9,545 nt of DNA, taken from assembly GCA_027030565.1 (NCBI GenBank), contig JALVEU010000234.1, positions 1 to 9,545 on the forward strand. Direction: 5' to 3'. Numbering within the stretch: position 1 is the stretch's first letter; each line of letters opens with the position of its first letter. The DNA is from Gammaproteobacteria bacterium. Its GTDB lineage: Bacteria; Pseudomonadota; Gammaproteobacteria; JAJDOJ01. The notes beneath the pieces were generated by a model, which did not search any database, had not been told where the DNA came from, and was given only the letters and a program-made list of their open reading frames with translations. The position numbers and the translations under genes are program-made. This document shows, piece after piece, positions 1 through 5,594 of the stretch.

Positions 1-2034
1 GCCCAGCCCGCGCGGCTGCTCCACGCCGTTGACCCAGACTTCGAAGGGGTAGGGTTCGCCGTCGTCGATGTGACCGATGCAGATGGCGAACTTGTAGCCA
101 TGCGGGTGCTCGATGAAGAAGGTCCAGGCCGGATTGCCTTCCCTGGGGCGTGGCCGGCGACGCCAGCGCAGGCTGGCGAGCGGCGGTTGGGGGAGCTCTT
201 TGAGCCGGATCCTGCGGTCCGGATCCGATTCATCGAGATCCTCGGGTTCACGCCGCGCCTCGGGCACCGAGAGCACCGCGCTGACCTTGGGGTTCGGACG
301 GTAGGTGGTGATGCCCTTCAGGCCCTGTTTCCAGGCCTCTGTATAGAGGTCACGGAAGGCCTCGAAGGGGTAGGATTCGGCAACGTTTACCGTCTTGGAC
401 ACGCTGCTGTCCACGTACGGGGCGACGGCGGCCACCATGCGCAGGTGGTCCAGGGCGTCGATCTGATGGGCGGCCACCCAATGCTCCGGAAGGCGGGACA
501 CCGCCTCCTCGTCGTCCCGGATGCCTTCCCGGGTCTTCCACAGCCGGTAGGCGTGATCGTAGACGCGATAGCTGCGTTCCGTACCGTCGGGTTGGCGCAC
601 GCGGCGCTCGTAGTACCAGGAGAACACGGGTTCGATGCCCGAGGAGCAGTTGTCGCCGAAGGCGATGGAGATGGTGCCAGTGGGGGCGATGGACAGCAGG
701 TGGCTGTTGCGCAGCCCCTGCTCGGCGATGCGCGTCCGGAGGTCCCCTGGCAGCCGCTGTACGAAACGTGACTGCAGATAACGCTCGGCGTCGAAGCACG
801 GGAACGGTTTCTTCTCGACGGCCAGTTCCACCGAGGCGGCATAGGCGGCGTCACGCAGGCGTTCCAAGACCTGCGCTGCGAAGTCGCGGGCCTGCTCGGT
901 GTCGTAACGCAGGCCCAGCATGATCAGCGCATCGCCCAGACCCGTGATTCCGAGTCCGATGCGGCGCTTCGCCCGGGCCTCTTGGTGTTGCTGTTCCAGC
1001 GGCCAGTAGGTCACGTCCAGGACGTTGTCGAGCATGCGCACGGCCGTGGGGATCAGCGACTCGAAACGCGCAAAATCGAAACGGGCCTCCTCGCTGAACG
1101 GGGCCTCCACGAAGCGGGTGAGATTCATGGAGCCCAGGCAGCAACAGCCGTAGTCGGGCAGGGGCTCCTCGCCGCAGGGATTGGTGGCCTCGATCGACTC
1201 ACACCAATAGAGGTTGTTCTCGGCGTTGATGCGGTCGATGAACAGCACGCCGGGGTCGGCGTAGTCATAGGTGGACTGCATGATCTGCGCCCAGAGGTCG
1301 CGGGCCCGAATCCGGCGATAGACCCACAGCCCGTCGTCACGCTGGGTGGCGCCGCTCGCCTTCTGGGCCGGAGAGGGCTCGGCGCGGTGGACCAGCTCCC
1401 ATTCGGCATCCTGCTCCACGGCCTGCATGAAGGGCTCGGTGACGGCCACGGACACGTTGAACTGAGTGAGCTCCTTGTGCTGGAAGGGCTTGGCCTTGGC
1501 CGCGATGAACGCCTCGATGTCGGGATGGTCGCAGCGCAACACCCCCATCTGTGCGCCGCGGCGGAACCCGGCCGACTCCACCGTGCGGCACAAGGCGTCG
1601 AAGACCTGCATGTAGGACACCGGACCCGAGGCGGCGGAGTCGGTCCCGTGCACCCAGGCACCCTTGGGGCGGATACGCGAGAAGTCGTAACCCACGCCAC
1701 CGCCGCGGCGCATGGTCTCGGCGGCCTCCTGCAGGGCCACCATGATGCCGGGTTTGCCGTCTGCGTCGGTGCCGATCATGGCATCGCCCACTGGTTCGAC
1801 GAAGCAGTTGATGAGCGTGGCGCGGATATGGGTGCCTGCAGCCGAGAGGATGCGCCCAGCCGGGATGAAGCCGCCCTGCAGGGCCTCCAGGAAGCGGGTC
1901 GCCCAGCGGGCGGGATCCGCCTCGTGGGCCGCCAGCGCCTGCGCCACGCGACGGAAGACGTCTTCCGGACCTTGTTCGCCGTCCTTCAGGTATTTCTCGC
2001 GCAAGACATCGCGCGTGATCTCCTGCGGCTCCAT
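1..2034 (-). CDS. nrdJ: Adenosylcobalamin-dependent (class II) ribonucleotide reductase, 3' end cut by window edge
   Basis: The frame is open from ATG at 2034 to base 1, giving 678 residues with the C-terminus outside the window. It reduces ribonucleotides to deoxyribonucleotides in the cytoplasm, using a cobalamin-generated thiyl radical and needing no oxygen. Visible motifs are NCF with Cys77, GGGVGYDF (111-118), NPCGE with Asn285, Cys287 and Glu289, the following GCCCLGS with Cys297-299, and APTGTIS (450-456). By family alignment Cys287 is the radical cysteine, Cys77 and Cys298 the redox pair, and Asn285/Glu289 catalytic. A C-terminal segment (about 636-678, FFIEHPHGYKFAICIGHI onward) resembles the TSCPD-type tail of NrdJ; any terminal redox cysteines lie off the window. 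The start is supported by GGAGG just upstream and an in-frame stop further upstream with no other ATG between. Candidate NrdR boxes precede it. Two things are unusual: three consecutive cysteines, and an Arg/Asp-rich linker (595-630). Family assignment is firm. Confidence 0.95.
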   Translation of the reverse strand, partial: MEPQEITRDVLREKYLKDGEQGPEDVFRRVAQALAAHEADPARWATRFLEALQGGFIPAGRILSAAGTHIRATLINCFVEPVGDAMIGTDADGKPGIMVALQEAAETMRRGGGVGYDFSRIRPKGAWVHGTDSAASGPVSYMQVFDALCRTVESAGFRRGAQMGVLRCDHPDIEAFIAAKAKPFQHKELTQFNVSVAVTEPFMQAVEQDAEWELVHRAEPSPAQKASGATQRDDGLWVYRRIRARDLWAQIMQSTYDYADPGVLFIDRINAENNLYWCESIEATNPCGEEPLPDYGCCCLGSMNLTRFVEAPFSEEARFDFARFESLIPTAVRMLDNVLDVTYWPLEQQHQEARAKRRIGLGITGLGDALIMLGLRYDTEQARDFAAQVLERLRDAAYAASVELAVEKKPFPCFDAERYLQSRFVQRLPGDLRTRIAEQGLRNSHLLSIAPTGTISIAFGDNCSSGIEPVFSWYYERRVRQPDGTERSYRVYDHAYRLWKTREGIRDDEEAVSRLPEHWVAAHQIDALDHLRMVAAVAPYVDSSVSKTVNVAESYPFEAFRDLYTEAWKQGLKGITTYRPNPKVSAVLSVPEARREPEDLDESDPDRRIRLKELPQPPLASLRWRRRPRPREGNPAWTFFIEHPHGYKFAICIGHIDDGEPYPFEVWVNGVEQPRGLG

Positions 2035-2038
2035 ACCG

Positions 2039-2043
2039 CCTCC
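2039..2043 (-). promoter_or_regulatory. Ribosome binding site of nrdJ
   Basis: On the minus strand GGAGG lies 4 nt before the ATG at 2034. The spacing is short, but this is the only purine-rich match, and it fixes the start because no alternative ATG occurs before the upstream in-frame stop. Confidence 0.6.
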
Positions 2044-2050
2044 AGGTGAG

Positions 2051-2066
2051 ACACGACATGCTGGGC
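2051..2066. promoter_or_regulatory. Candidate NrdR box 1 (weak)
   Basis: The 16 bases acacgacatgctgggc match about 10 of 16 positions of the known NrdR consensus (acaCwAtATaTwGtgt). Taken alone the match is weak. What raises it is the position in the nrdJ leader and the 42-bp start-to-start distance, in the same orientation, from the better match at 2093. That is four helical turns, and NrdR boxes normally occur as tandem pairs on one helix face. Confidence 0.35.
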
Positions 2067-2071
2067 ACGAA

Positions 2072-2090
2072 ATGGTCGGTTCGCGACCAT
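2072..2090. promoter_or_regulatory. Perfect 7-bp inverted repeat in the nrdJ leader
   Basis: ATGGTCG, a 5-base spacer, then CGACCAT. It lies between the two NrdR-box-like sequences in the 76-bp gap between the LssY_C lipoprotein gene and nrdJ. Read leftward, the second arm is followed by TTTCGTG, which is too poor a T-run for a convincing intrinsic terminator, although a weak terminator or attenuator for the lipoprotein gene cannot be excluded. It could also be an operator. The symmetry is certain; the role is not. Confidence 0.4.
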
Positions 2091-2092
2091 GA

Positions 2093-2108
2093 ACACAATA
2101 TCATGGGG
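2093..2108. promoter_or_regulatory. Candidate NrdR box 2
   Basis: acacaatatcatgggg matches about 12 of 16 positions of the NrdR consensus, including an unbroken run over the first nine (ACACAATAT). It starts 59 bp before the nrdJ start and ends 2 bp from the stop codon of the lipoprotein gene. NrdR is the ATP-cone repressor that controls ribonucleotide reductase genes in most bacteria, so the location fits. The nrdR gene is not in the window. Confidence 0.5.
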
Positions 2109-2110
2109 AG

Positions 2111-3478
2111 CTATTTGGGCGGTCGGCGTTCACCCGGATCCGCATCTGCCGGCTGCGTTCCGTCCCCGCCGTCGGCCGTCGCCTGCAGCGTCCGCTCGGC
2201 AGGTTGAGGCATTTGCATGTCCCGCGGCCTTTCCCAGGGAAAGAAGCGGACGTCCTGCATTGCGGTGGGCGTATGATCCATGAGCAGGACGGCCCGCAGG
2301 CCATCGGTGTAGTAGCGGTCTCCAGTCAGGTTGGATCTGGGGTCGTCCGGTGTGGAAGCGCCGACACCACGCACGAAGCCAAACGCCTTCAGCCCCTGCG
2401 AGTAGAGCATGTCCTGGAGCAGGGCATTGCGGGTCTCGTCCACGTCGGGATCAATCTTGTGGGTCACACCGAAGCCGGAGTGCAGCGTGAAACGCACGCC
2501 GATGTCCCGACTGATCTGTCCGATCCAGACCGACTTGCCCTCGTAACGCAGCGGGGTGAGCCACAGGCGCAGATGGTTGCGACGGTTGACGGTGTCCCGG
2601 GCCTTCTGCATGGCGATGTCCTGCTTGCGTCCAAAGACGTACAGGGGACTGACCGGCGAATACCGATAGCGATGCCCGAACAGGAACGAACCGATGGTCT
2701 TCCACACCGAGTCCCAATAGGTGTCCTCTGCCGGCCGCCAACCGCGACGGATGAAGGCCGGCACGAGGTCCTCCGGGTTGCCGATGAAGATCAGGTTCAG
2801 CGGATCACCCTCTCCCTGTCCCTTGGCGTCGGTGGTGCAGCAAGGCAGGTAGGTAAGGGCGAAACGCAGCTCGTCCTCATCGATATCCTGCAGCGGGTGA
2901 CCCGCCTGCTGTTCCTGTACCTCCGCAAAGCCGCGGGTGTGCAACCCGGGGACCCTCAGGAAAAAGGTGAAATGCTCCATTCTCCGGCTGGACAGGAGCT
3001 GGATGTCGATCTCCTTGAGCCCCTCGTCCAGGTTGACGAACGCAAACCCGCGTCGGGTGACACCCGGAGCCACGGGATTGCGAAAGGCGTGTGCCTTCAA
3101 GAAGGCAGCGAGGCGAAGATAGCCACGGTGGCCGATCTGCCGGCGAAACGAATAGGCCACCTCATGGGGCGAGAAGTAGTCCGGATCCAGGGAGGGGAAC
3201 AGCAGCCAATAAGGAACGGTATCCTGGTTGCGGGCCTCGATCCAGACTGCTTGGATCCATCGGCGATGCAGGTCCACCCCGAAGGTCTCTCTGGCCTCCT
3301 GGTCGGTGAGTACGGCGACGGTCATCTGCAGCCTGTCGTCCCCTTCGGTGCCGGCGTGTGCCCGCCAGGAGGAAGGGTCCGGCGCCTTGGGCGGCGCATA
3401 GTGCGCACAGGCGGCGAAGACGAGGGGCAGCAGGAGGATCGCCAGCCGCGCGCAGGGCCAAGCGCGCCGTTGGTTCAT
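2111..3478 (-). CDS. LssY_C-domain lipoprotein of unknown function
   Basis: 455 residues. The N-terminus is a lipoprotein signal: a basic stretch, the hydrophobic run LAILLLPLVFAA, then Cys24 as the lipidation site. Ala at +2 argues for the outer membrane over the inner. Residues about 225-405 match the LssY_C domain as I know it: DPLNLIFIGNPEDLVPAFI (225-243), a GW, SPLYVFGRKQD (277-287), HLRLW (302-306), VWIGQISRDIGVRF (317-330) and THKIDPDVDETRN (339-351). The domain is named after a Legionella secretion-associated protein and its biochemical role is unknown. The first 200 residues carry no fold I recognise. The last 35 or so are Pro/Asp/Glu-rich and probably disordered. No clear Shine-Dalgarno precedes the ATG, and the gene follows the solute-binding protein gene by 21 bp, so translation may be coupled. 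Export and domain call are firm; function is open. Confidence 0.85.
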   Translation of the reverse strand: MNQRRAWPCARLAILLLPLVFAACAHYAPPKAPDPSSWRAHAGTEGDDRLQMTVAVLTDQEARETFGVDLHRRWIQAVWIEARNQDTVPYWLLFPSLDPDYFSPHEVAYSFRRQIGHRGYLRLAAFLKAHAFRNPVAPGVTRRGFAFVNLDEGLKEIDIQLLSSRRMEHFTFFLRVPGLHTRGFAEVQEQQAGHPLQDIDEDELRFALTYLPCCTTDAKGQGEGDPLNLIFIGNPEDLVPAFIRRGWRPAEDTYWDSVWKTIGSFLFGHRYRYSPVSPLYVFGRKQDIAMQKARDTVNRRNHLRLWLTPLRYEGKSVWIGQISRDIGVRFTLHSGFGVTHKIDPDVDETRNALLQDMLYSQGLKAFGFVRGVGASTPDDPRSNLTGDRYYTDGLRAVLLMDHTPTAMQDVRFFPWERPRDMQMPQPAERTLQATADGGDGTQPADADPGERRPPK

Positions 3479-3499
3479 GAGGGTGGACGCTGTACCGGC

Positions 3500-4318
3500 C
3501 TAGTCGCGCAGATAGCTTCGCTTCCAGATCTCCTCATTGGCCTGCCTCAGAAGCTCGCGATACGTACCCTCCCGCCGAATCTCGGCCAGCCCTCGGTTGA
3601 AGGCTGCAACAATCCCTTCTGCCCGTGGATGCCGGCGGCTCACGGCCAGGTGGAGGCCATGCTCGGCCAGCGGCTTCGGGAGAAACTCCAGCGCGTGGCG
3701 CTGTCCGGCAAAGTGGCGGGCCAGCTCGTAGCGCAACGTGCGCTCGTCTCCCACCACGAGGTCGATGTGGCCGGCGAGGAGCTCCACAAGGTTGGGCACC
3801 AGATGCGTTTCCGGCGCCTTCGCGAAGTCGGTGGCCTGGTCGAAATCGGGGTCGTAGGCGTATCCATACACCACGCCCACGCGCAGTCCCTTGAGGTCCC
3901 GGAGTCGCTGGAAACGAAGCGGTGTACCGCGGCGTTTCAGGAAGACGATCCTGTTGGTGAGATAGGCGTCGGAAAACAGGAAATCCCGCTCGCGCTCCGC
4001 CGTCCTCCAAGCCGTGGCGATCACCCCGATCCGGCCGGCCCGTGCCTGTTCCAGGGTGCGATGCCAGGGCTCGAACACGAGGTTTGGGTGGTATCCGCCG
4101 CGTTCCAGCGCAGCTGTGACGATGGACAAGGCCAGGCCTTGGCCCGGGAGCTTCGGGTCTGCATACGGGGGCCACAGACTGGCGCCCACCGTGATAGACG
4201 TCTTCGCCGGGACCATGGCCGGTGCGCCGGACAAGACCAGTAGCATGAGCAGCCATGTCCCGGGTGTCCACGGCCCTGGCCTGTTCCCGAGCAGCGGCTC
4301 AAGGAACTGCGGCTTCAT
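3500..4318 (-). CDS. Periplasmic solute-binding protein, family 3 (SBP_bac_3), orphan
   Basis: 272 residues from the ATG at 4318. Basic and polar residues, a hydrophobic stretch (about 22-33) and a likely signal peptidase site after VPA (36-38) indicate periplasmic export. The mature part follows the type II amino-acid-binding fold: SITVGASLWPPYA (41-53), TAERERDFLFSDAY (106-119), DLKGLRVGVVYG (141-152) and HIDLVVGDE (184-192). Aligned to amino-acid-binding proteins, Arg109 sits where the ligand carboxylate is bound and Asp191 where the amino group is bound, which hints at an amino-acid-like ligand. No permease or ATPase gene lies beside it; its partner is the LssY_C lipoprotein. The frame stays open upstream to 4636, but that extension would put 106 residues before the signal peptide and is rejected. 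A TTG at 4327 with a better-placed ribosome site is a serious alternative start. The fold is confident; ligand and partner are unknown. Confidence 0.85.
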   Translation of the reverse strand: MKPQFLEPLLGNRPGPWTPGTWLLMLLVLSGAPAMVPAKTSITVGASLWPPYADPKLPGQGLALSIVTAALERGGYHPNLVFEPWHRTLEQARAGRIGVIATAWRTAERERDFLFSDAYLTNRIVFLKRRGTPLRFQRLRDLKGLRVGVVYGYAYDPDFDQATDFAKAPETHLVPNLVELLAGHIDLVVGDERTLRYELARHFAGQRHALEFLPKPLAEHGLHLAVSRRHPRAEGIVAAFNRGLAEIRREGTYRELLRQANEEIWKRSYLRD

Positions 4319-4324
4319 CCCGTG

Positions 4325-4342
4325 CAAGGTGCGTTCCCCCTC
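4325..4342 (-). promoter_or_regulatory. Shine-Dalgarno pointing to an alternative TTG start
   Basis: On the minus strand GAGGGGG (4342-4336) lies 8 nt before a TTG (4327-4325) but 17 nt before the ATG at 4318, in the same frame. Initiation at TTG would add three residues (M-H-G) ahead of the signal peptide and leave the mature solute-binding protein unchanged. Confidence 0.4.
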
Positions 4343-4411
4343 GCGGAAATCCCCTTTGTGGTTCGGGCACTGGCGAATCATCTGCTGCGCGGCGCACTGA
4401 AAGCTGGCGTT

Positions 4412-4427
4412 GGGCAGGGGGCTGCCC
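4412..4427. promoter_or_regulatory. Six-bp GC-rich hairpin
   Basis: GGGCAG, loop GGGG, then CTGCCC. No T-tract follows on either strand, so it is not an intrinsic terminator. It lies about 95 bp upstream of the solute-binding protein start and could fold in that leader RNA if transcription begins further right. Confidence 0.3.
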
Positions 4428-4576
4428 GGCCGTCGGACCTGTATCTCCGTGTATTCTGCGTGGCGCCCTGCAGGCGGCCACTGCGCTGTCGGAGGCCGGG
4501 TCTCGGGCTCACCACCCCGAGGCATCGCGCTTCGGCACGGTGCGTACGCGCCGTTTGCTTTGCGGAGCATCGCCCA

Positions 4577-4588
4577 AATGGCGCCATT
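4577..4588. promoter_or_regulatory. Perfect 12-bp palindrome, possible operator
   Basis: AATGGCGCCATT reads identically on both strands. It lies 118 bp before phosphoribulokinase in the divergent region, where a shared regulator could act on both units. The core contains GGCGCC, which is not surprising in GC-rich DNA; the symmetrical AAT/ATT flanks make chance less likely. No known regulator motif is recognised. Confidence 0.3.
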
Positions 4589-4629
4589 CTGCCACTCCTT
4601 GCGGCACGTTCCGTTGGCTGCAATCCGGT

Positions 4630-4658
4630 TTCCCAAACTTGGGTCGTTCCACTACCAT
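4630..4658 (+). promoter_or_regulatory. Weak sigma-70-like promoter candidate for the phosphoribulokinase operon
   Basis: TTCCCA at 4630-4635 (4 of 6 to the -35 consensus) and TACCAT at 4653-4658 (4 of 6 to the -10) are separated by 17 bp, giving a leader of roughly 40 nt. The -35 element overlaps the palindrome at 4632-4643. It is the best match I found, but not strong. Confidence 0.3.
4632..4643. promoter_or_regulatory. Palindrome CCCAA-AC-TTGGG, possible operator
   Basis: Perfect 5-bp arms around a 2-bp centre, overlapping the -35 candidate of the phosphoribulokinase operon and 63 bp before its start codon. In autotrophs such operons are often controlled by the LysR-type regulator CbbR; this sequence does not clearly fit the T-N11-A pattern, so no regulator is assigned. 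Confidence 0.3.
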
Positions 4659-4676
4659 TGCAGGGTTTCGCCTTTC

Positions 4677-4710
4677 GGAGTCTTTCATGTCATAGGGAGT
4701 CTTCCATGTC
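4677..4710 (+). repeat. Tandem 19-bp-offset duplication of the ribosome site and start codon before phosphoribulokinase
   Basis: GGAGTCTTTCATGTC at 4677-4691 and GGAGTCTTCCATGTC at 4696-4710 agree at 14 of 15 positions. Each copy has GGAG, a 6-nt spacer and ATG. The second copy starts phosphoribulokinase. The first is out of frame with it by one base and meets a stop after two codons. Confidence 0.8.
4687..4695 (+). other. Two-codon upstream ORF (Met-Ser-stop) in the phosphoribulokinase leader
   Basis: ATG TCA TAG, preceded by GGAG at a 6-nt spacing. Its stop codon directly abuts the GGAG that serves the real start at 4706, so a ribosome finishing here would sit on the phosphoribulokinase ribosome site. 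The layout suits termination-reinitiation or competition for initiation. The sequence is certain; any regulatory effect is inference, and chance duplication is possible. Confidence 0.4.
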
Positions 4711-5581
4711 CAAGAAGCATCCGATCATCGCGGTGACCGGTTCGTCCGGCGCCGGCACCACCACCGTCAAGCGTGCCTTCGAGCACATCTTCTACCGGGA
4801 GAAGATCAATCCGGTGGTCATCGAGGGGGACAGCTTTCACCGCTACAACCGCAAGGAGATGCGCGAGGCCATCGCCAAGGCCGAGGCCGAAGGCCGCACC
4901 CTCAGTCACTTCGGGGCCGAAGCCAACCTGTTCGACAAGCTCGAGGAGCTGTTCCGGACCTATTCCGAGACCGGTACGGGTAAAAAGCGGCTGTACCTGC
5001 ACAGCGAGGAGGAGGCCAAGCCCTACGGATTGCAGCCGGGCGAGTTCACACCCTGGGAAGACATCCCGCCGGGCACGGACCTGCTCTTCTACGAAGGCCT
5101 CCACGGCTGTGTAAAGACCGATGGCATCGACGTGGCCCGCTGGGTGGACTTGAAGATCGGGGTGGTGCCCATCGTGAACCTGGAGTGGATCCAGAAGATC
5201 CACCGCGACTGCGCCGAGCGTGGCTACTCCGCCGAAGACATCGTCGATACGATCCTGCGGCGCATGCCCGACTACGTCAAATACATCACTCCCCAGTTCT
5301 CGCTCACGGACATCAACTTCCAGCGGGTGCCCACGGTGGACACCTCCAACCCGTTCATCGCGCGGGACATCCCCACCCCCGACGAGAGCTTCGTGGTCAT
5401 CCGCTTCTCGGATCCAAACAAGTTCGGCGTGGACTTCCCTTATCTGCTCAGCATGCTCCACGGTTCGTTCATGTCCAGGCGCAACACCATCGTGGTCCCC
5501 GGGGGCAAGATGGGATTTGCCATGGAGATCATCCTCACCCCCATCATCCACGAGATGATGCGCAAGAAGAAGGAGGCTTGA
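4706..5581 (+). CDS. prk: Phosphoribulokinase, proteobacterial type
   Basis: 291 residues, the usual length for the short bacterial class. It phosphorylates ribulose 5-phosphate with ATP to ribulose 1,5-bisphosphate, the Rubisco substrate, in the cytoplasm. The Walker A loop GSSGAGTTT is at 12-20. Compared with the Rhodobacter enzyme, Asp42 (catalytic base), His45 and Arg49 (sugar phosphate) in IEGDSFHRYNR, Glu130 in LLFYEGLHG and Asp168 in IHRDCAERG are present. Arg31, Arg233 and Arg258/259 fall near arginines linked to NADH activation. GGAG with a 6-nt spacer fixes the start. It leads the FIST-tas operon. No Rubisco or other Calvin-cycle gene is in view. E. coli PrkB, a homologue in a non-autotroph, shows that family membership alone does not prove carbon fixation. 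The KKHPIIAV...EGRTLSHFG sequence looks closer to autotroph enzymes, but I could not align it. Symbols cbbP and prkB are also used. Confidence 0.93.
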   Translation: MSKKHPIIAVTGSSGAGTTTVKRAFEHIFYREKINPVVIEGDSFHRYNRKEMREAIAKAEAEGRTLSHFGAEANLFDKLEELFRTYSETGTGKKRLYLHSEEEAKPYGLQPGEFTPWEDIPPGTDLLFYEGLHGCVKTDGIDVARWVDLKIGVVPIVNLEWIQKIHRDCAERGYSAEDIVDTILRRMPDYVKYITPQFSLTDINFQRVPTVDTSNPFIARDIPTPDESFVVIRFSDPNKFGVDFPYLLSMLHGSFMSRRNTIVVPGGKMGFAMEIILTPIIHEMMRKKKEA

Positions 5582-5594
5582 GGGCCCTACCGTC

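Larger units (their letters stand above)
4319..4705. other. Divergent intergenic control region
   Basis: 387 bp between the divergently read solute-binding protein and phosphoribulokinase genes. Both strands have open frames here (minus to 4636; plus continuous with phosphoribulokinase from 4322), but the conceptual peptides are Arg/Pro/Cys-rich, have no recognisable domain and would precede clear native N-termini. I therefore treat the region as non-coding. It should hold the promoters of both units. It contains a hairpin (4412-4427), two perfect palindromes (4577-4588, 4632-4643), a weak promoter candidate and a duplicated initiation module. No riboswitch or small RNA is recognisable, and I could not place a minus-strand promoter with any confidence. 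Confidence 0.6.

Noticed and set aside
206..227. Inverted repeat CGGATCC / GGATCCG with 8-base loop
   Set aside because: It lies inside nrdJ and encodes the Asp/Arg-rich linker (DPDRRI). It has no T-run and is explained by codon use for repeated residues.
982..2049. 355-codon plus-strand frame opposite nrdJ
   Set aside because: The minus strand encodes NrdJ with its catalytic motifs over this whole stretch; the plus frame is a compositional shadow.
2035..2110. Cobalamin riboswitch before nrdJ
   Set aside because: The gap is only 76 bp, too short for the riboswitch core, and no B12-box-like sequence is visible. Such riboswitches normally act on B12-independent reductase or transport genes.
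2204..4243. 679-codon plus-strand open frame antisense to the lipoprotein and solute-binding protein genes
   Set aside because: It spans the junction of two genes with clear domains and signal peptides. Its translation has no recognisable domain, and long antisense frames are expected when GC-rich codons suppress stops.
4322..4705. In-frame N-terminal extension of phosphoribulokinase
   Set aside because: The extension is Arg/Cys/Pro-rich. The ATG at 4706 has a good ribosome site and gives a protein whose length and N-terminus match the family.
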